Source: an uncultured Flavobacterium sp. (GTDB lineage: Bacteria > Bacteroidota > Bacteroidia > Flavobacteriales > Flavobacteriaceae). From it: a stretch of DNA of 61,213 bases. The notes beneath the pieces are model-generated. The model was not told where the DNA came from, searched no databases, and was given only the letters and a program-made list of their open reading frames with translations. This document shows, piece by piece, positions 32,999 through 40,510 of the stretch. The translations under genes and the position numbers were made by a program. How positions within the stretch are numbered: the first letter of the stretch is position 1; each line of letters starts with the position of its first letter. The DNA lies in assembly GCF_943913405.1 (NCBI RefSeq), contig NZ_CALTYA010000022.1, forward strand, positions 1 to 61,213, given 5' to 3'.

Positions 32999-33700
32999 AT
33001 GTCATTAATCAATATCACTAATATTAAAAGAGACTTTGTTCTTGGAAACGAAATCATCAACGTTTTAAAAGGCATCAATTTAAATATAAATAAAGGAGAA
33101 TATGTTGCCTTGATGGGACCTTCCGGTTCAGGAAAATCAACATTGATGAACCTTTTAGGCTGTCTGGACACGCCAACTTCCGGACAATATATTCTGAACG
33201 GAAATGACGTCAGCCAAATGACCGACGACAGTTTAGCAGAAATCCGCAATAAGGAAATCGGTTTTGTTTTTCAAACCTTCAACCTTTTGCCAAGAACAAC
33301 TGCTTTAAATAACGTCGCGTTGCCGATGATTTATGCAGGATATTCCAAATCGGAAAGAACCGCCAGAGCCATCGAAGTTTTAAAGCAAGTCGGACTCGGA
33401 GATCGAATGGATCACGAGCCAAACCAGCTTTCCGGAGGACAAAGACAGCGTGTTGCCGTGGCCAGAGCCTTGGTCAACAAGCCATCAATAATCCTTGCCG
33501 ATGAACCGACTGGAAATTTGGACAGCAAAACCTCCGTGGAAATCATGAACCTTTTCAACGAAATCCACGCGAATGGAAACACCGTGATTTTAGTTACGCA
33601 CGAGGAAGACATCGCCGCTTACGCCCACAGAATCATTCGCTTGCGAGACGGCTTGGTGGAAAGCGACAATATAAATAAAGAGATAACTTTGCACCAGTAA
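32999..33700 (+). CDS. ABC transporter ATP-binding protein (LolD/MacB type)
   Basis: A 233-residue ATPase. Walker A GPSGSGKSTLMNLLG, Q-loop FVFQTFNLLPRTT, signature LSGGQRQRVAVARAL, Walker B IILADEPTGNLD, switch His in VTHE. GCLDTPTSGQY and the D-loop spacing fit the LolD/FtsE/MacB branch, which works with FtsX-like permeases in lipoprotein export or efflux. No permease gene is adjacent, so the partner is encoded elsewhere. Confidence 0.92.
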   Translation: MSLINITNIKRDFVLGNEIINVLKGINLNINKGEYVALMGPSGSGKSTLMNLLGCLDTPTSGQYILNGNDVSQMTDDSLAEIRNKEIGFVFQTFNLLPRTTALNNVALPMIYAGYSKSERTARAIEVLKQVGLGDRMDHEPNQLSGGQRQRVAVARALVNKPSIILADEPTGNLDSKTSVEIMNLFNEIHANGNTVILVTHEEDIAAYAHRIIRLRDGLVESDNINKEITLHQ

Positions 33701-33756
33701 TTTAAGATTTAAGAAGCCAAACACAAGGCATCCTTTAAATGAAATTCCCGCTTTCT

Positions 33757-33797
33757 GCAGTAGTTTTTTTTGAAGAAAAATCAAAAAAAGCTACTGC
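33757..33797 (+). repeat. Intergenic hairpin in the lolD-pduO gap
   Basis: GCAGTAG (33757-33763) pairs with CTACTGC (33791-33797) around a long A/T-rich loop that itself can pair (T-run against A-run). It resembles the structured element at 10871-11000 in style and lies in a 244-base gap. Confidence 0.45.
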
Positions 33798-33900
33798 CGC
33801 CAATCGGGGCTAGAACTCAAAAATTCTGGCTTCTTTTAAACTTTTAGACCAATATTGTCGACAAAAAAATCGCAGATTTTTGATTTCAAACAATAAATGA

Positions 33901-33940
33901 AACCTTAGCAACTTTGCATCTCAAAAACTTAGCAACTCAA
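33901..33940. repeat. Degenerate TTAGCAACTTTGCA repeat before the adenosyltransferase gene
   Basis: Two TTAGCAACT motifs 29 bases apart, one extended to TTAGCAACTTTGCA. Equivalent copies precede meaB (53217-53255). Confidence 0.5.
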
Positions 33941-33944
33941 AAAA

Positions 33945-34517
33945 ATGAAAGTATACACAAAAACCGGCGATAAGGGAACAACAGCACTTTTCGGGGGCGA
34001 CCGAGTTCCAAAACATCACATAAGAATCGAAAGCTACGGAACCGTCGACGAACTAAATTCACACATCGGATTAATTCGTGACCAAGAAATAAACACGAAT
34101 TACAAAGAAATTTTAATCCAAATTCAAGACAGGCTTTTCACAGTCGGTGCCATTTTGGCGACGCCTCCCGAAAAAGAAACCTTGAAAAACGGAAAACCAA
34201 GATTAAATATTCCAAAAATAATCGAAGGTGACATTCAATTACTTGAAAATGAAATCGATGAAATGGAAAACGCTTTACCGCCAATGACACATTTCGTGCT
34301 TCCTGGCGGACACACAACTGTGTCATATTGTCACATTGCCCGTTGCGTTTGCCGTCGTGCCGAACGTCTTTCGGTACATTTAAACGAGTTAGAACCCACA
34401 GATGAGTTCGTCATCAAGTACTTAAACCGACTTTCTGACTACCTTTTTGTACTGGCACGAAAGTTGTCCTACGACTTGAAGGCTGAGGAGGTAAAGTGGA
34501 TTCCCACAAAGGAATAA
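33945..34517 (+). CDS. PduO-type cob(I)alamin adenosyltransferase
   Basis: A 190-residue helical-bundle enzyme that makes adenosylcobalamin from cob(I)alamin and ATP. The N-terminal ATP loop YTKTGDKGTTALFGGDRVPK, the GTVDELNSHIG block, and the C-terminal VCRRAERL and NRLSDYLFVLAR motifs are all present. In this window MeaB (53295-54383) also serves adenosylcobalamin-dependent methylmalonyl-CoA mutase, so the organism probably uses this cofactor for propionate metabolism. Confidence 0.92.
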   Translation: MKVYTKTGDKGTTALFGGDRVPKHHIRIESYGTVDELNSHIGLIRDQEINTNYKEILIQIQDRLFTVGAILATPPEKETLKNGKPRLNIPKIIEGDIQLLENEIDEMENALPPMTHFVLPGGHTTVSYCHIARCVCRRAERLSVHLNELEPTDEFVIKYLNRLSDYLFVLARKLSYDLKAEEVKWIPTKE

Positions 34518-34627
34518 TTATGAATCAATTGCAGTATTTTAAGCATTTTCAACTCATAATTCCTAATTTATAACTCATCACTGAAAAAGACGTTCTTACA
34601 TTTTTTTTAAAATAAATACAATTTTAC

Positions 34628-34657
34628 TTGACTATTTCAGTAAAAAAATTATTTTTG
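34628..34657 (+). promoter_or_regulatory. Promoter of the DUF2795 gene
   Basis: TTG (34628-34630), 19 bases, TATTTTTG (34650-34657): both elements match the Bacteroidota consensus. The ATG is at 34682. Confidence 0.65.
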
Positions 34658-34681
34658 CATAAATTATAAAATCGATATCAG

Positions 34682-34903
34682 ATGTATTGGACATTAGAAT
34701 TAGCATCTTATTTAAGTGATGCGCCGTGGCCTGCTACCAAAGACGAGCTTATCGACTACGCTATTAGAGCTGGAGCACCATTAGAAGTGGTGGAAAATCT
34801 TCAATCTATAGAAGACGAAGGTGAAATCTACGAATCAATGGAAGAAATTTGGCCAGATTATCCAACTGACGAAGATTATCTTTGGAACGAGGATGAATAT
34901 TAA
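34682..34903 (+). CDS. DUF2795-family small acidic protein
   Basis: A 73-residue, very acidic protein (MYWTLELASYLSDAPWPATK start). This sequence is strongly conserved in Bacteroidota and belongs to DUF2795. The domain is a small helical bundle of unknown function. It has its own promoter and a terminator directly behind it. The high conservation in the phylum suggests a core role, despite the size. Confidence 0.88.
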   Translation: MYWTLELASYLSDAPWPATKDELIDYAIRAGAPLEVVENLQSIEDEGEIYESMEEIWPDYPTDEDYLWNEDEY

Positions 34904-34921
34904 AAATAATATCACAATGAA

Positions 34922-34946
34922 AAGTCTCTCGCGAGGCTTTTTTTTT
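34922..34946 (+). terminator. Terminator between DUF2795 gene and secA
   Basis: AAGTCT pairs with AGGCTT (one G-T pair) around CTCGCG, followed by nine T. A -7 element for secA begins four bases after the T-run. Confidence 0.8.
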
Positions 34947-34949
34947 GTT

Positions 34950-34957
34950 TAAATTTG
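34950..34957 (+). promoter_or_regulatory. -7 element (TAAATTTG) of secA
   Basis: A full TAnnTTTG match lying right after the terminator T-run; the ATG of secA is at 34989. The -33 region would fall in the terminator hairpin. Confidence 0.45.
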
Positions 34958-34988
34958 CAACATTTATAAATAGAAATATATAATTAAC

Positions 34989-37900
34989 ATGAGTTTCATC
35001 AATAGCATATTAAAAGCTTTAGTGGGTGACAAATCGGAGAAGGACGTAAAGTCCATCATGCCGATTATCAACAAGATAAAAGCATACGAAGAAACATTGG
35101 CAAAGCTGTCTCACGACGAGTTGAGAGCAAAGACAATTGTCTTCAAGGAAAGAATTAAAGAAGCAAGAGCAGATAAAGACGCTAAAATTGCTTCTTATAA
35201 ATTGGAAGTTGAAAAAATCCAAGACATTGATGCTAGAGAAGATATTTATGCTTCAATCGATGCTTTGGAAAAAGAAGCTTACGATATTTCTGAAAAAACA
35301 TTGTTAGAAATTCTTCCTGAGGCTTTTGCAGTCGTAAAAGAAACAGCAAAAAGATTCAAGGACAATACAGAAATTACGGTAAGCGCAACTCCAAAAGATT
35401 TGGAACTTTCTGCTACAAAACCTTACATCCAAATTCAAGGAGACAATGCTGTTTGGGCAAACACTTGGAATGCTGCAGGTAAACAGATTACTTGGGACAT
35501 GATACACTACGACGTTCAGTTGATTGGCGGTATCGTTTTGCACCAAGGAAAAATCGCTGAGATGCAAACTGGTGAAGGTAAAACTTTGGTAGCTACGCTT
35601 CCTTTGTACCTTAATGCTTTGACAGGAAACGGTGTTCACCTTGTAACCGTGAATGACTATTTGGCAAAACGTGACAGCACGTGGAAAGCGCCACTTTTTG
35701 AATTCCACGGATTGACTGTTGAATGTATAGACAATTACCAGCCAAATACAGAAGGCAGAAGAAAAGCATACAATGCGGACATTACTTACGGAACAAATAA
35801 CGAATTTGGCTTCGATTATTTGAGAGATAACATGGCACACACGCCAGAAGAATTGGTTCAAAGAAAACACAATTATGCAATTGTCGATGAGGTCGATTCA
35901 GTTTTGGTTGATGATGCTAGAACGCCACTGATTATTTCTGGTCCGGTACCGCAAGGCGATCGCCATGAGTTTAACGAATTGAAACCTAAAGTCGACAATT
36001 TAGTAAACTTGCAAAGACAATTGGCTAACGGTTTCTTGGCTGAATCTAAAAAACAATTAAAAGAAGGAAATACTAAAGAAGCTGGCGTTTTATTGCTTAG
36101 AGCTTACAGAAGTTTGCCTAAAAATAAAGCATTGATCAAGTTTTTGAGTGAAGAAGGCGTTAAGCAATTGCTTCAAAAAACAGAAAATCAATACATGCAG
36201 GACAACAACCGTGAAATGCATAAAATCGACGAAAAACTATATTTCGTTATCGAAGAAAAAAACAACCAGGTGGAATTGACAGATAACGGAATCCAATTCC
36301 TTTCTGGAGATACTGACAGTGATTTCTTCGTATTGCCAGACATCGGAACTGAGATTGCAAGAATCGAAAAACAAGGTCTTGACAAAGATTCTGAAGCAGA
36401 AGAAAAAGAAAAATTATTCCAAGATTTCAGCATCAAAAGCGAGCGTATTCACACATTGACACAGTTATTGAAAGCCTATACTCTATTTGAAAAAGATACA
36501 GAATATGTGATCATGGACAACAAGGTAATGATTGTTGACGAGCAAACAGGCCGTATCATGGACGGACGTCGTTATTCTGACGGTTTGCACCAAGCGATTG
36601 AAGCGAAAGAAAACGTAAAAATCGAAGCGGCTACTCAAACTTTTGCAACAGTTACACTTCAGAATTATTTCAGAATGTACAGCAAATTAGGCGGTATGAC
36701 TGGTACTGCGGTAACTGAAGCTGCTGAACTTTGGGAAATCTATAAATTGGATGTTGTTGAAATTCCAACAAACAGACCAATGGCTAGAAAAGACAAAGAA
36801 GATTTGATTTATAGAAGTACGCGTGAAAAATTCAACGCTGTTATTGAAGACGTAACGAAATTGGCTGAAGAAGGAAGACCAGTTTTGATTGGAACAACTT
36901 CGGTAGATATTTCTGAATTATTGAGCCGTATGCTTAAGATGAGAAATATTCCGCACAACGTTTTGAATGCAAAAATGCACAAGCAAGAAGCCCAAATCGT
37001 TGAAGAAGCTGGAAAACCAGGCGTTGTGACCATCGCAACAAACATGGCTGGTCGTGGAACGGATATCAAGCTTTCTCCAGAAGTTAAAGCTGCTGGAGGT
37101 TTGGCAATTATCGGTACAGAACGTCACGATTCACGTCGCGTTGACCGTCAGTTGAGAGGTCGTGCTGGTCGTCAAGGTGACGTTGGTAGCTCTCAGTTTT
37201 ATGTTTCTCTTGAAGATAACTTGATGCGTTTGTTCGGTTCTGAAAGAGTGGCGAAAGTGATGGACAGATTAGGTCTAAAAGAAGGTGAAGTTATTCAGCA
37301 TTCTATGATGACAAAATCTATCGAGCGTGCTCAGAAAAAAGTAGAAGAAAATAACTTTGGTGTTCGTAAGCGTTTATTAGAATATGATGACGTGATGAAC
37401 GCGCAACGTGAAGTAGTTTACAAACGTCGCCGCCATGCATTGCACGGAGAGCGTTTGAAAGTAGACATCGCAAACATGATGTATGACACTTGCGAAGTTA
37501 TCGTGGAGGAAAATAAAGGAACTAATGATTTCAAAAACTTTGAATTTGAATTGATCCGTTATTTCTCAATCACTTCTCCTGTAAAAGAAGACGAATTTTC
37601 AAGACTTTCTGCACAAGAATTGACAGGAAAAGTATATAAAGCAACTTTGGATTTCTACACAGAAAAAACAGCAAGAAGCGCTAGAGAAGCTTTCCCGATT
37701 ATCAGCAATGTGTATGAAAACGAGAACAACCAATTTGAAAGAATTGTGGTTCCGTTTACTGATGGAATCAAGACTTTGAATGTGGTGACCGACTTGAAAA
37801 AAGCATATGAAACACAAGGAACGCAATTGATTGGTGATTTTGAGAAAAACATCACTTTGGCAATCGTTGATGAAGCTTGGAAAAAACACTTGCGCAAAAT

Positions 37901-38345
37901 GGACGAATTGAAACAATCTGTTCAATTGGCGGTTCATGAGCAGAAAGATCCATTGCTTATCTATAAATTCGAAGCTTTTAATTTGTTCAGAGCAATGCTT
38001 GACAATGTGAATAAAGAAGTAATTTCTTTCTTATTTAAAGGTGATTTGCCACAACAAAATACAGCAAATATCCAAGAAGCAAAAGAAGTAGTTCGTCCGA
38101 AAGAAAAATTGACAATTTCAAAAGACGAAATTCCAAATACTGATGAAGCTGCAGCGGTAAATCGCGAAGCTGGTCAAACACAAAGACCTCAGGTTACTGA
38201 AACTATTGTTCGTGATCAGCCGAAAATTAACCGTAACGACAATGTTACTGTGAAGCACGTAATCAGCGGAAAGACAGAAACTATGAAGTTCAAAAAAGCA
38301 GAAAGCTTATTGGCTTCTGGCGAATATGTTTTGACTAATGAATAA
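34989..38345 (+). CDS. secA: Preprotein translocase ATPase SecA
   Basis: A 1118-residue Sec motor, longer than the 901-residue E. coli protein. The Bacteroidota form carries an extra segment of about 130 residues in NBD1 (around 320-480). Walker A is MQTGEGKTLVATLPLYLNA, DEAD-like box IVDEVDSVLVDDARTPL, then GTSVDISELLSRML and the GRGTDIKL, QLRGRAGRQGD motor motifs. The C-terminus ends in a short basic tail and lacks the zinc-binding CxCx8CH/C motif that contacts SecB. It drives export through SecYEG, probably for the signal-peptide proteins seen here. Confidence 0.96.
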   Translation: MSFINSILKALVGDKSEKDVKSIMPIINKIKAYEETLAKLSHDELRAKTIVFKERIKEARADKDAKIASYKLEVEKIQDIDAREDIYASIDALEKEAYDISEKTLLEILPEAFAVVKETAKRFKDNTEITVSATPKDLELSATKPYIQIQGDNAVWANTWNAAGKQITWDMIHYDVQLIGGIVLHQGKIAEMQTGEGKTLVATLPLYLNALTGNGVHLVTVNDYLAKRDSTWKAPLFEFHGLTVECIDNYQPNTEGRRKAYNADITYGTNNEFGFDYLRDNMAHTPEELVQRKHNYAIVDEVDSVLVDDARTPLIISGPVPQGDRHEFNELKPKVDNLVNLQRQLANGFLAESKKQLKEGNTKEAGVLLLRAYRSLPKNKALIKFLSEEGVKQLLQKTENQYMQDNNREMHKIDEKLYFVIEEKNNQVELTDNGIQFLSGDTDSDFFVLPDIGTEIARIEKQGLDKDSEAEEKEKLFQDFSIKSERIHTLTQLLKAYTLFEKDTEYVIMDNKVMIVDEQTGRIMDGRRYSDGLHQAIEAKENVKIEAATQTFATVTLQNYFRMYSKLGGMTGTAVTEAAELWEIYKLDVVEIPTNRPMARKDKEDLIYRSTREKFNAVIEDVTKLAEEGRPVLIGTTSVDISELLSRMLKMRNIPHNVLNAKMHKQEAQIVEEAGKPGVVTIATNMAGRGTDIKLSPEVKAAGGLAIIGTERHDSRRVDRQLRGRAGRQGDVGSSQFYVSLEDNLMRLFGSERVAKVMDRLGLKEGEVIQHSMMTKSIERAQKKVEENNFGVRKRLLEYDDVMNAQREVVYKRRRHALHGERLKVDIANMMYDTCEVIVEENKGTNDFKNFEFELIRYFSITSPVKEDEFSRLSAQELTGKVYKATLDFYTEKTARSAREAFPIISNVYENENNQFERIVVPFTDGIKTLNVVTDLKKAYETQGTQLIGDFEKNITLAIVDEAWKKHLRKMDELKQSVQLAVHEQKDPLLIYKFEAFNLFRAMLDNVNKEVISFLFKGDLPQQNTANIQEAKEVVRPKEKLTISKDEIPNTDEAAAVNREAGQTQRPQVTETIVRDQPKINRNDNVTVKHVISGKTETMKFKKAESLLASGEYVLTNE

Positions 38346-38365
38346 ATATTTTTTTATCTACATAG

Positions 38366-38403
38366 AAATCCCCAATTGCAATTTGTGATTGGGGATTTTT
38401 TTT
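38366..38403 (+). terminator. Terminator of secA
   Basis: AAATCCCCAAT pairs with ATTGGGGATTT around an 11-base loop, followed by T8. The T-run runs into a TATATTTG element. Confidence 0.85.
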
Positions 38404-38410
38404 ATATTTG
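38403..38410 (+). promoter_or_regulatory. -7 element (TATATTTG) after the secA terminator
   Basis: Matches TAnnTTTG. TTTG at 38382-38385 inside the terminator loop is a possible -33 box at 17 bases. It precedes the unknown secreted-protein gene by 38 bases. Confidence 0.4.
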
Positions 38411-38448
38411 AGAGAAAAATTAAAGCATAGAATATCCAAATTGAAACT

Positions 38449-39372
38449 ATGAAAACATTCTCTTTCATCCTATTCTATCTGCTGTTTTTTGCATCATCAA
38501 TTTATGCCCAAGACATAAAATTATTTGAAATTTCAGATAGTGATGAAAAAACGGTGTTCATATCGCTTTCAGATATTTATCCTGTTAGCGAACATGCAGA
38601 TTCTTTAGCTATTCCTGAGGACAAAAGAAATTCTGAACATCTTATATTAAGTCAAAAATATAGGAAAAGATTCTTAGCAAAGACAAAAATTGCTGAAACT
38701 GATAAGGTATTTCTTTATGATTATGCCAAAAACAAACTGGTTTCACTATCTGTAAAAAATTTAGATGTAGTTGCAAATTTAAGTCCTTATGAGACTGAAG
38801 GCGAAACTCCTCATTCGCAATATGATTATATGATCGGTTTTCAAATTGATAAAAAATCGGCAAAAGATTTCGGGAATCTTTCTAATGAAATTTTGATTTA
38901 CGTCGGAAAAGAAAATCCGTTTGCTGAAAAACAACTGACTGCGATTATCTGGAAAAAAATCAGTTCAAAAGAGTTTCCTTCAAAAAAAATAAAAGATGAA
39001 TTTGGAGTGCTCAAGCAAAAATACAATACTGGAGATTGCTATAGTTTTAAATATGAAAATTTAGAATATTTTATCCAAGATTTTTTGCGTGACAAATCCA
39101 TTTTTGCAAGAAGATTGTTGGTGCTAGATTCAAAAACTAAAGCTATTATCTATGAAGAATTATTTAGCGAAGGAGAAAGCGATAGTCTGGCTCCCTTAAA
39201 TTTCATAAATAAAGAGGATGCAAATAACATGAACCAATGGACAGGAAAGCTCTTCAAAAACAAAGAAAACGTGATTTTCGGTTTTGAATATCACTCTTTT
39301 GGCTTTCCTTACATTACGGTTTTAAGCAAAAAGCCGACGCAAATTAAAATCTACTGTGACAATAGACATTAA
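38449..39372 (+). CDS. Secreted protein of unknown function
   Basis: A 307-residue protein with an N-terminal signal peptide (MKTFSFILFYLLFFASSIYAQ), cleavage likely after Ala20. No transmembrane helix follows. Mixed alpha/beta sequence with one Cys pair (GDCYSF and IYCDNRH), and no motif I recognise. It may act in the periplasm. It is a single-gene unit between two terminators. Confidence 0.75.
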   Translation: MKTFSFILFYLLFFASSIYAQDIKLFEISDSDEKTVFISLSDIYPVSEHADSLAIPEDKRNSEHLILSQKYRKRFLAKTKIAETDKVFLYDYAKNKLVSLSVKNLDVVANLSPYETEGETPHSQYDYMIGFQIDKKSAKDFGNLSNEILIYVGKENPFAEKQLTAIIWKKISSKEFPSKKIKDEFGVLKQKYNTGDCYSFKYENLEYFIQDFLRDKSIFARRLLVLDSKTKAIIYEELFSEGESDSLAPLNFINKEDANNMNQWTGKLFKNKENVIFGFEYHSFGFPYITVLSKKPTQIKIYCDNRH

Positions 39373-39408
39373 AATAATCCTCGAATTAAATTCGAGGATT
39401 ATTTTTTT
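39371..39408. terminator. Bidirectional terminator between convergent genes
   Basis: Long stem AAAATAATCCTCGAA with TTCGAGGATTATTTT. T-run on the plus side and A-run (T-run on the minus side) on the other. Confidence 0.88.
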
Positions 39409-39416
39409 ATCAAAAA

Positions 39417-39938
39417 CTATTGTAAAACAAGTTTGAAATAAGCTTCTTTAGCCTCTTTTACTTCCTTTTCATCTAGCGCATAAGTATTGTTTAGGGCAAC
39501 ATAGCCGATGTAGTCAGCACCAACATACTTAATTGAACCAATTACTGGAGTTAAAAAATCTTCAACTGAAAATCCTCTGATTCCTTCTCTGCTGTATGCG
39601 CTTTTTTCGCCTCCTGTGGTTGTCGCAATTCCAATTTTCTTTCCATTTAAAGCTGTTCCGTCAGGTCCATAAGCCCAGCCATAAGTAAAAACTTCATCAA
39701 TCCAAATCTTCAAAAAACCAGGAATATTAAACCAAAATGTAGGAAACTGAAAAATTATTTTGTCGTATTTAGATAAAAGTTCTTGTTCTTTAGCAATATC
39801 AATCTTCAAATCTGGATAAGACTGAAAAATATTATGAATTGTAACATTCGAGCCTTCTGGTAAAGATTCTAATAATAATCTATTTGATTTTGAAAGTGAA
39901 AAATTTGGGTGAGCAAGAATGATTAAGGTGTTTTCCAT
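39417..39938 (-). CDS. NAD(P)H dehydrogenase (quinone), flavodoxin-like fold
   Basis: A 173-residue protein of the KefF/YwrO/MdaB group. Flavin loop AHPNFSLSKSNRLL, then IIFQFPTFWFNIPGFLKIW (hydride/quinone site), and GIATTTGGEKSAYSREG. Such enzymes reduce quinones or electrophiles with NAD(P)H. The divergent gene is an HxlR regulator with operators in between. Its likely job is electrophile or quinone detoxification under HxlR control. Confidence 0.88.
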   Translation of the reverse strand: MENTLIILAHPNFSLSKSNRLLLESLPEGSNVTIHNIFQSYPDLKIDIAKEQELLSKYDKIIFQFPTFWFNIPGFLKIWIDEVFTYGWAYGPDGTALNGKKIGIATTTGGEKSAYSREGIRGFSVEDFLTPVIGSIKYVGADYIGYVALNNTYALDEKEVKEAKEAYFKLVLQ

Positions 39939-39986
39939 TGTTTATATTAATTATATTTTTTTATAGAGTTACTCTCTTTTAGAAAG

Positions 39987-40017
39987 TGAAAGTATTATCT
40001 TTGAAACTCACACGCAA
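39987..40017 (-). promoter_or_regulatory. Promoter of the quinone reductase gene
   Basis: On the minus strand TTG (40017-40015), 20 bases, then TACTTTCA (39994-39987). Six of eight bases fit the -7 consensus. The -33 box lies next to the first TTAC palindrome. Confidence 0.4.
39996..40003 (+). promoter_or_regulatory. -7 element (TATCTTTG) for the hxlR gene
   Basis: A full match to TAnnTTTG, 63 bases before the hxlR ATG, with the two palindromes lying downstream between it and the start codon. Confidence 0.4.
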
Positions 40018-40021
40018 GAAC

Positions 40022-40054
40022 TTACAAATAAGTAATACACTTACCCACAAGTAA
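40022..40054. promoter_or_regulatory. Two tandem TTAC-N6-GTAA palindromes, candidate HxlR operators
   Basis: Sites at 40022-40035 and 40041-40054 repeat with a 19-base period. Both have TTAC-N6-GTAA and are followed by TA, with ACTTAC as a longer shared arm. They lie in the divergent promoter region of an HxlR gene and a flavoenzyme gene. HxlR-family repressors such as YodB bind short palindromes of this style. They would block the forward transcript and touch the reverse -33 box. Confidence 0.6.
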
Positions 40055-40066
40055 TAAATATTGGAA

Positions 40067-40456
40067 ATGAACAAGTTAGAAATAAAAAAAAATAAATATT
40101 CTGATGCTGAAAATTGTCCTGTTAGATTAGTATTAGACAGAATTGGAGAAAAATGGTCAATTTTAATTCTTCAGATAATAAAAGAAAATGAAGTAATGAG
40201 ATTTAGCGAAATTGACAGAACTATAGGTGATATTTCTCAAAAAATGCTTTCAAAAACTTTGCGTTCACTTGAAATTGATGGCTTGATTGAAAGAAAAATA
40301 TATCCAGTAATTCCGCCAAAAGTAGAATATAGGCTTACTTCATTAGGAGAAGATTTATTTCCTCACATTGCAGGAATATCAAATTGGGCGCTAAAAAACT
40401 TGGCAACAATTATAGAAAACAGGAAAAATTTTGAATTAAGAAAAAACACCAACTAG
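40067..40456 (+). CDS. HxlR-family winged-helix regulator
   Basis: 129 residues from the ATG at 40067; a TTG two codons earlier is in the same frame. Family marks: CPVRLVLDRIGEKWSILIL, with Cys17 early as in the redox-sensing YodB/HypR group, and RFSEIDRTIGDISQKMLSKTLRSLE as the recognition region. EYRLTSLGEDL is the wing. It is divergent from the quinone reductase gene and should regulate it. The single early Cys could sense electrophiles; that is inference. Confidence 0.9.
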   Translation: MNKLEIKKNKYSDAENCPVRLVLDRIGEKWSILILQIIKENEVMRFSEIDRTIGDISQKMLSKTLRSLEIDGLIERKIYPVIPPKVEYRLTSLGEDLFPHIAGISNWALKNLATIIENRKNFELRKNTN

Positions 40457-40484
40457 TTTAAAAAAATAAGGATTTATTTTTAGC

Positions 40485-40492
40485 TACTTTTG
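40485..40492 (+). promoter_or_regulatory. -7 element (TACTTTTG) before the helicase gene
   Basis: A full TAnnTTTG match, 18 bases before the ATG at 40511. No terminator separates it from the hxlR gene. Confidence 0.4.
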
Positions 40493-40510
40493 CCTTCCTA
40501 AAAATCCCAA

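Noticed and set aside
35304..35870. 188-codon frame antisense to secA, and other long antisense frames over secA and parC
   Set aside because: They mirror real genes in the opposite strand, with Cys/Phe/Ser-rich translations typical of shadows.
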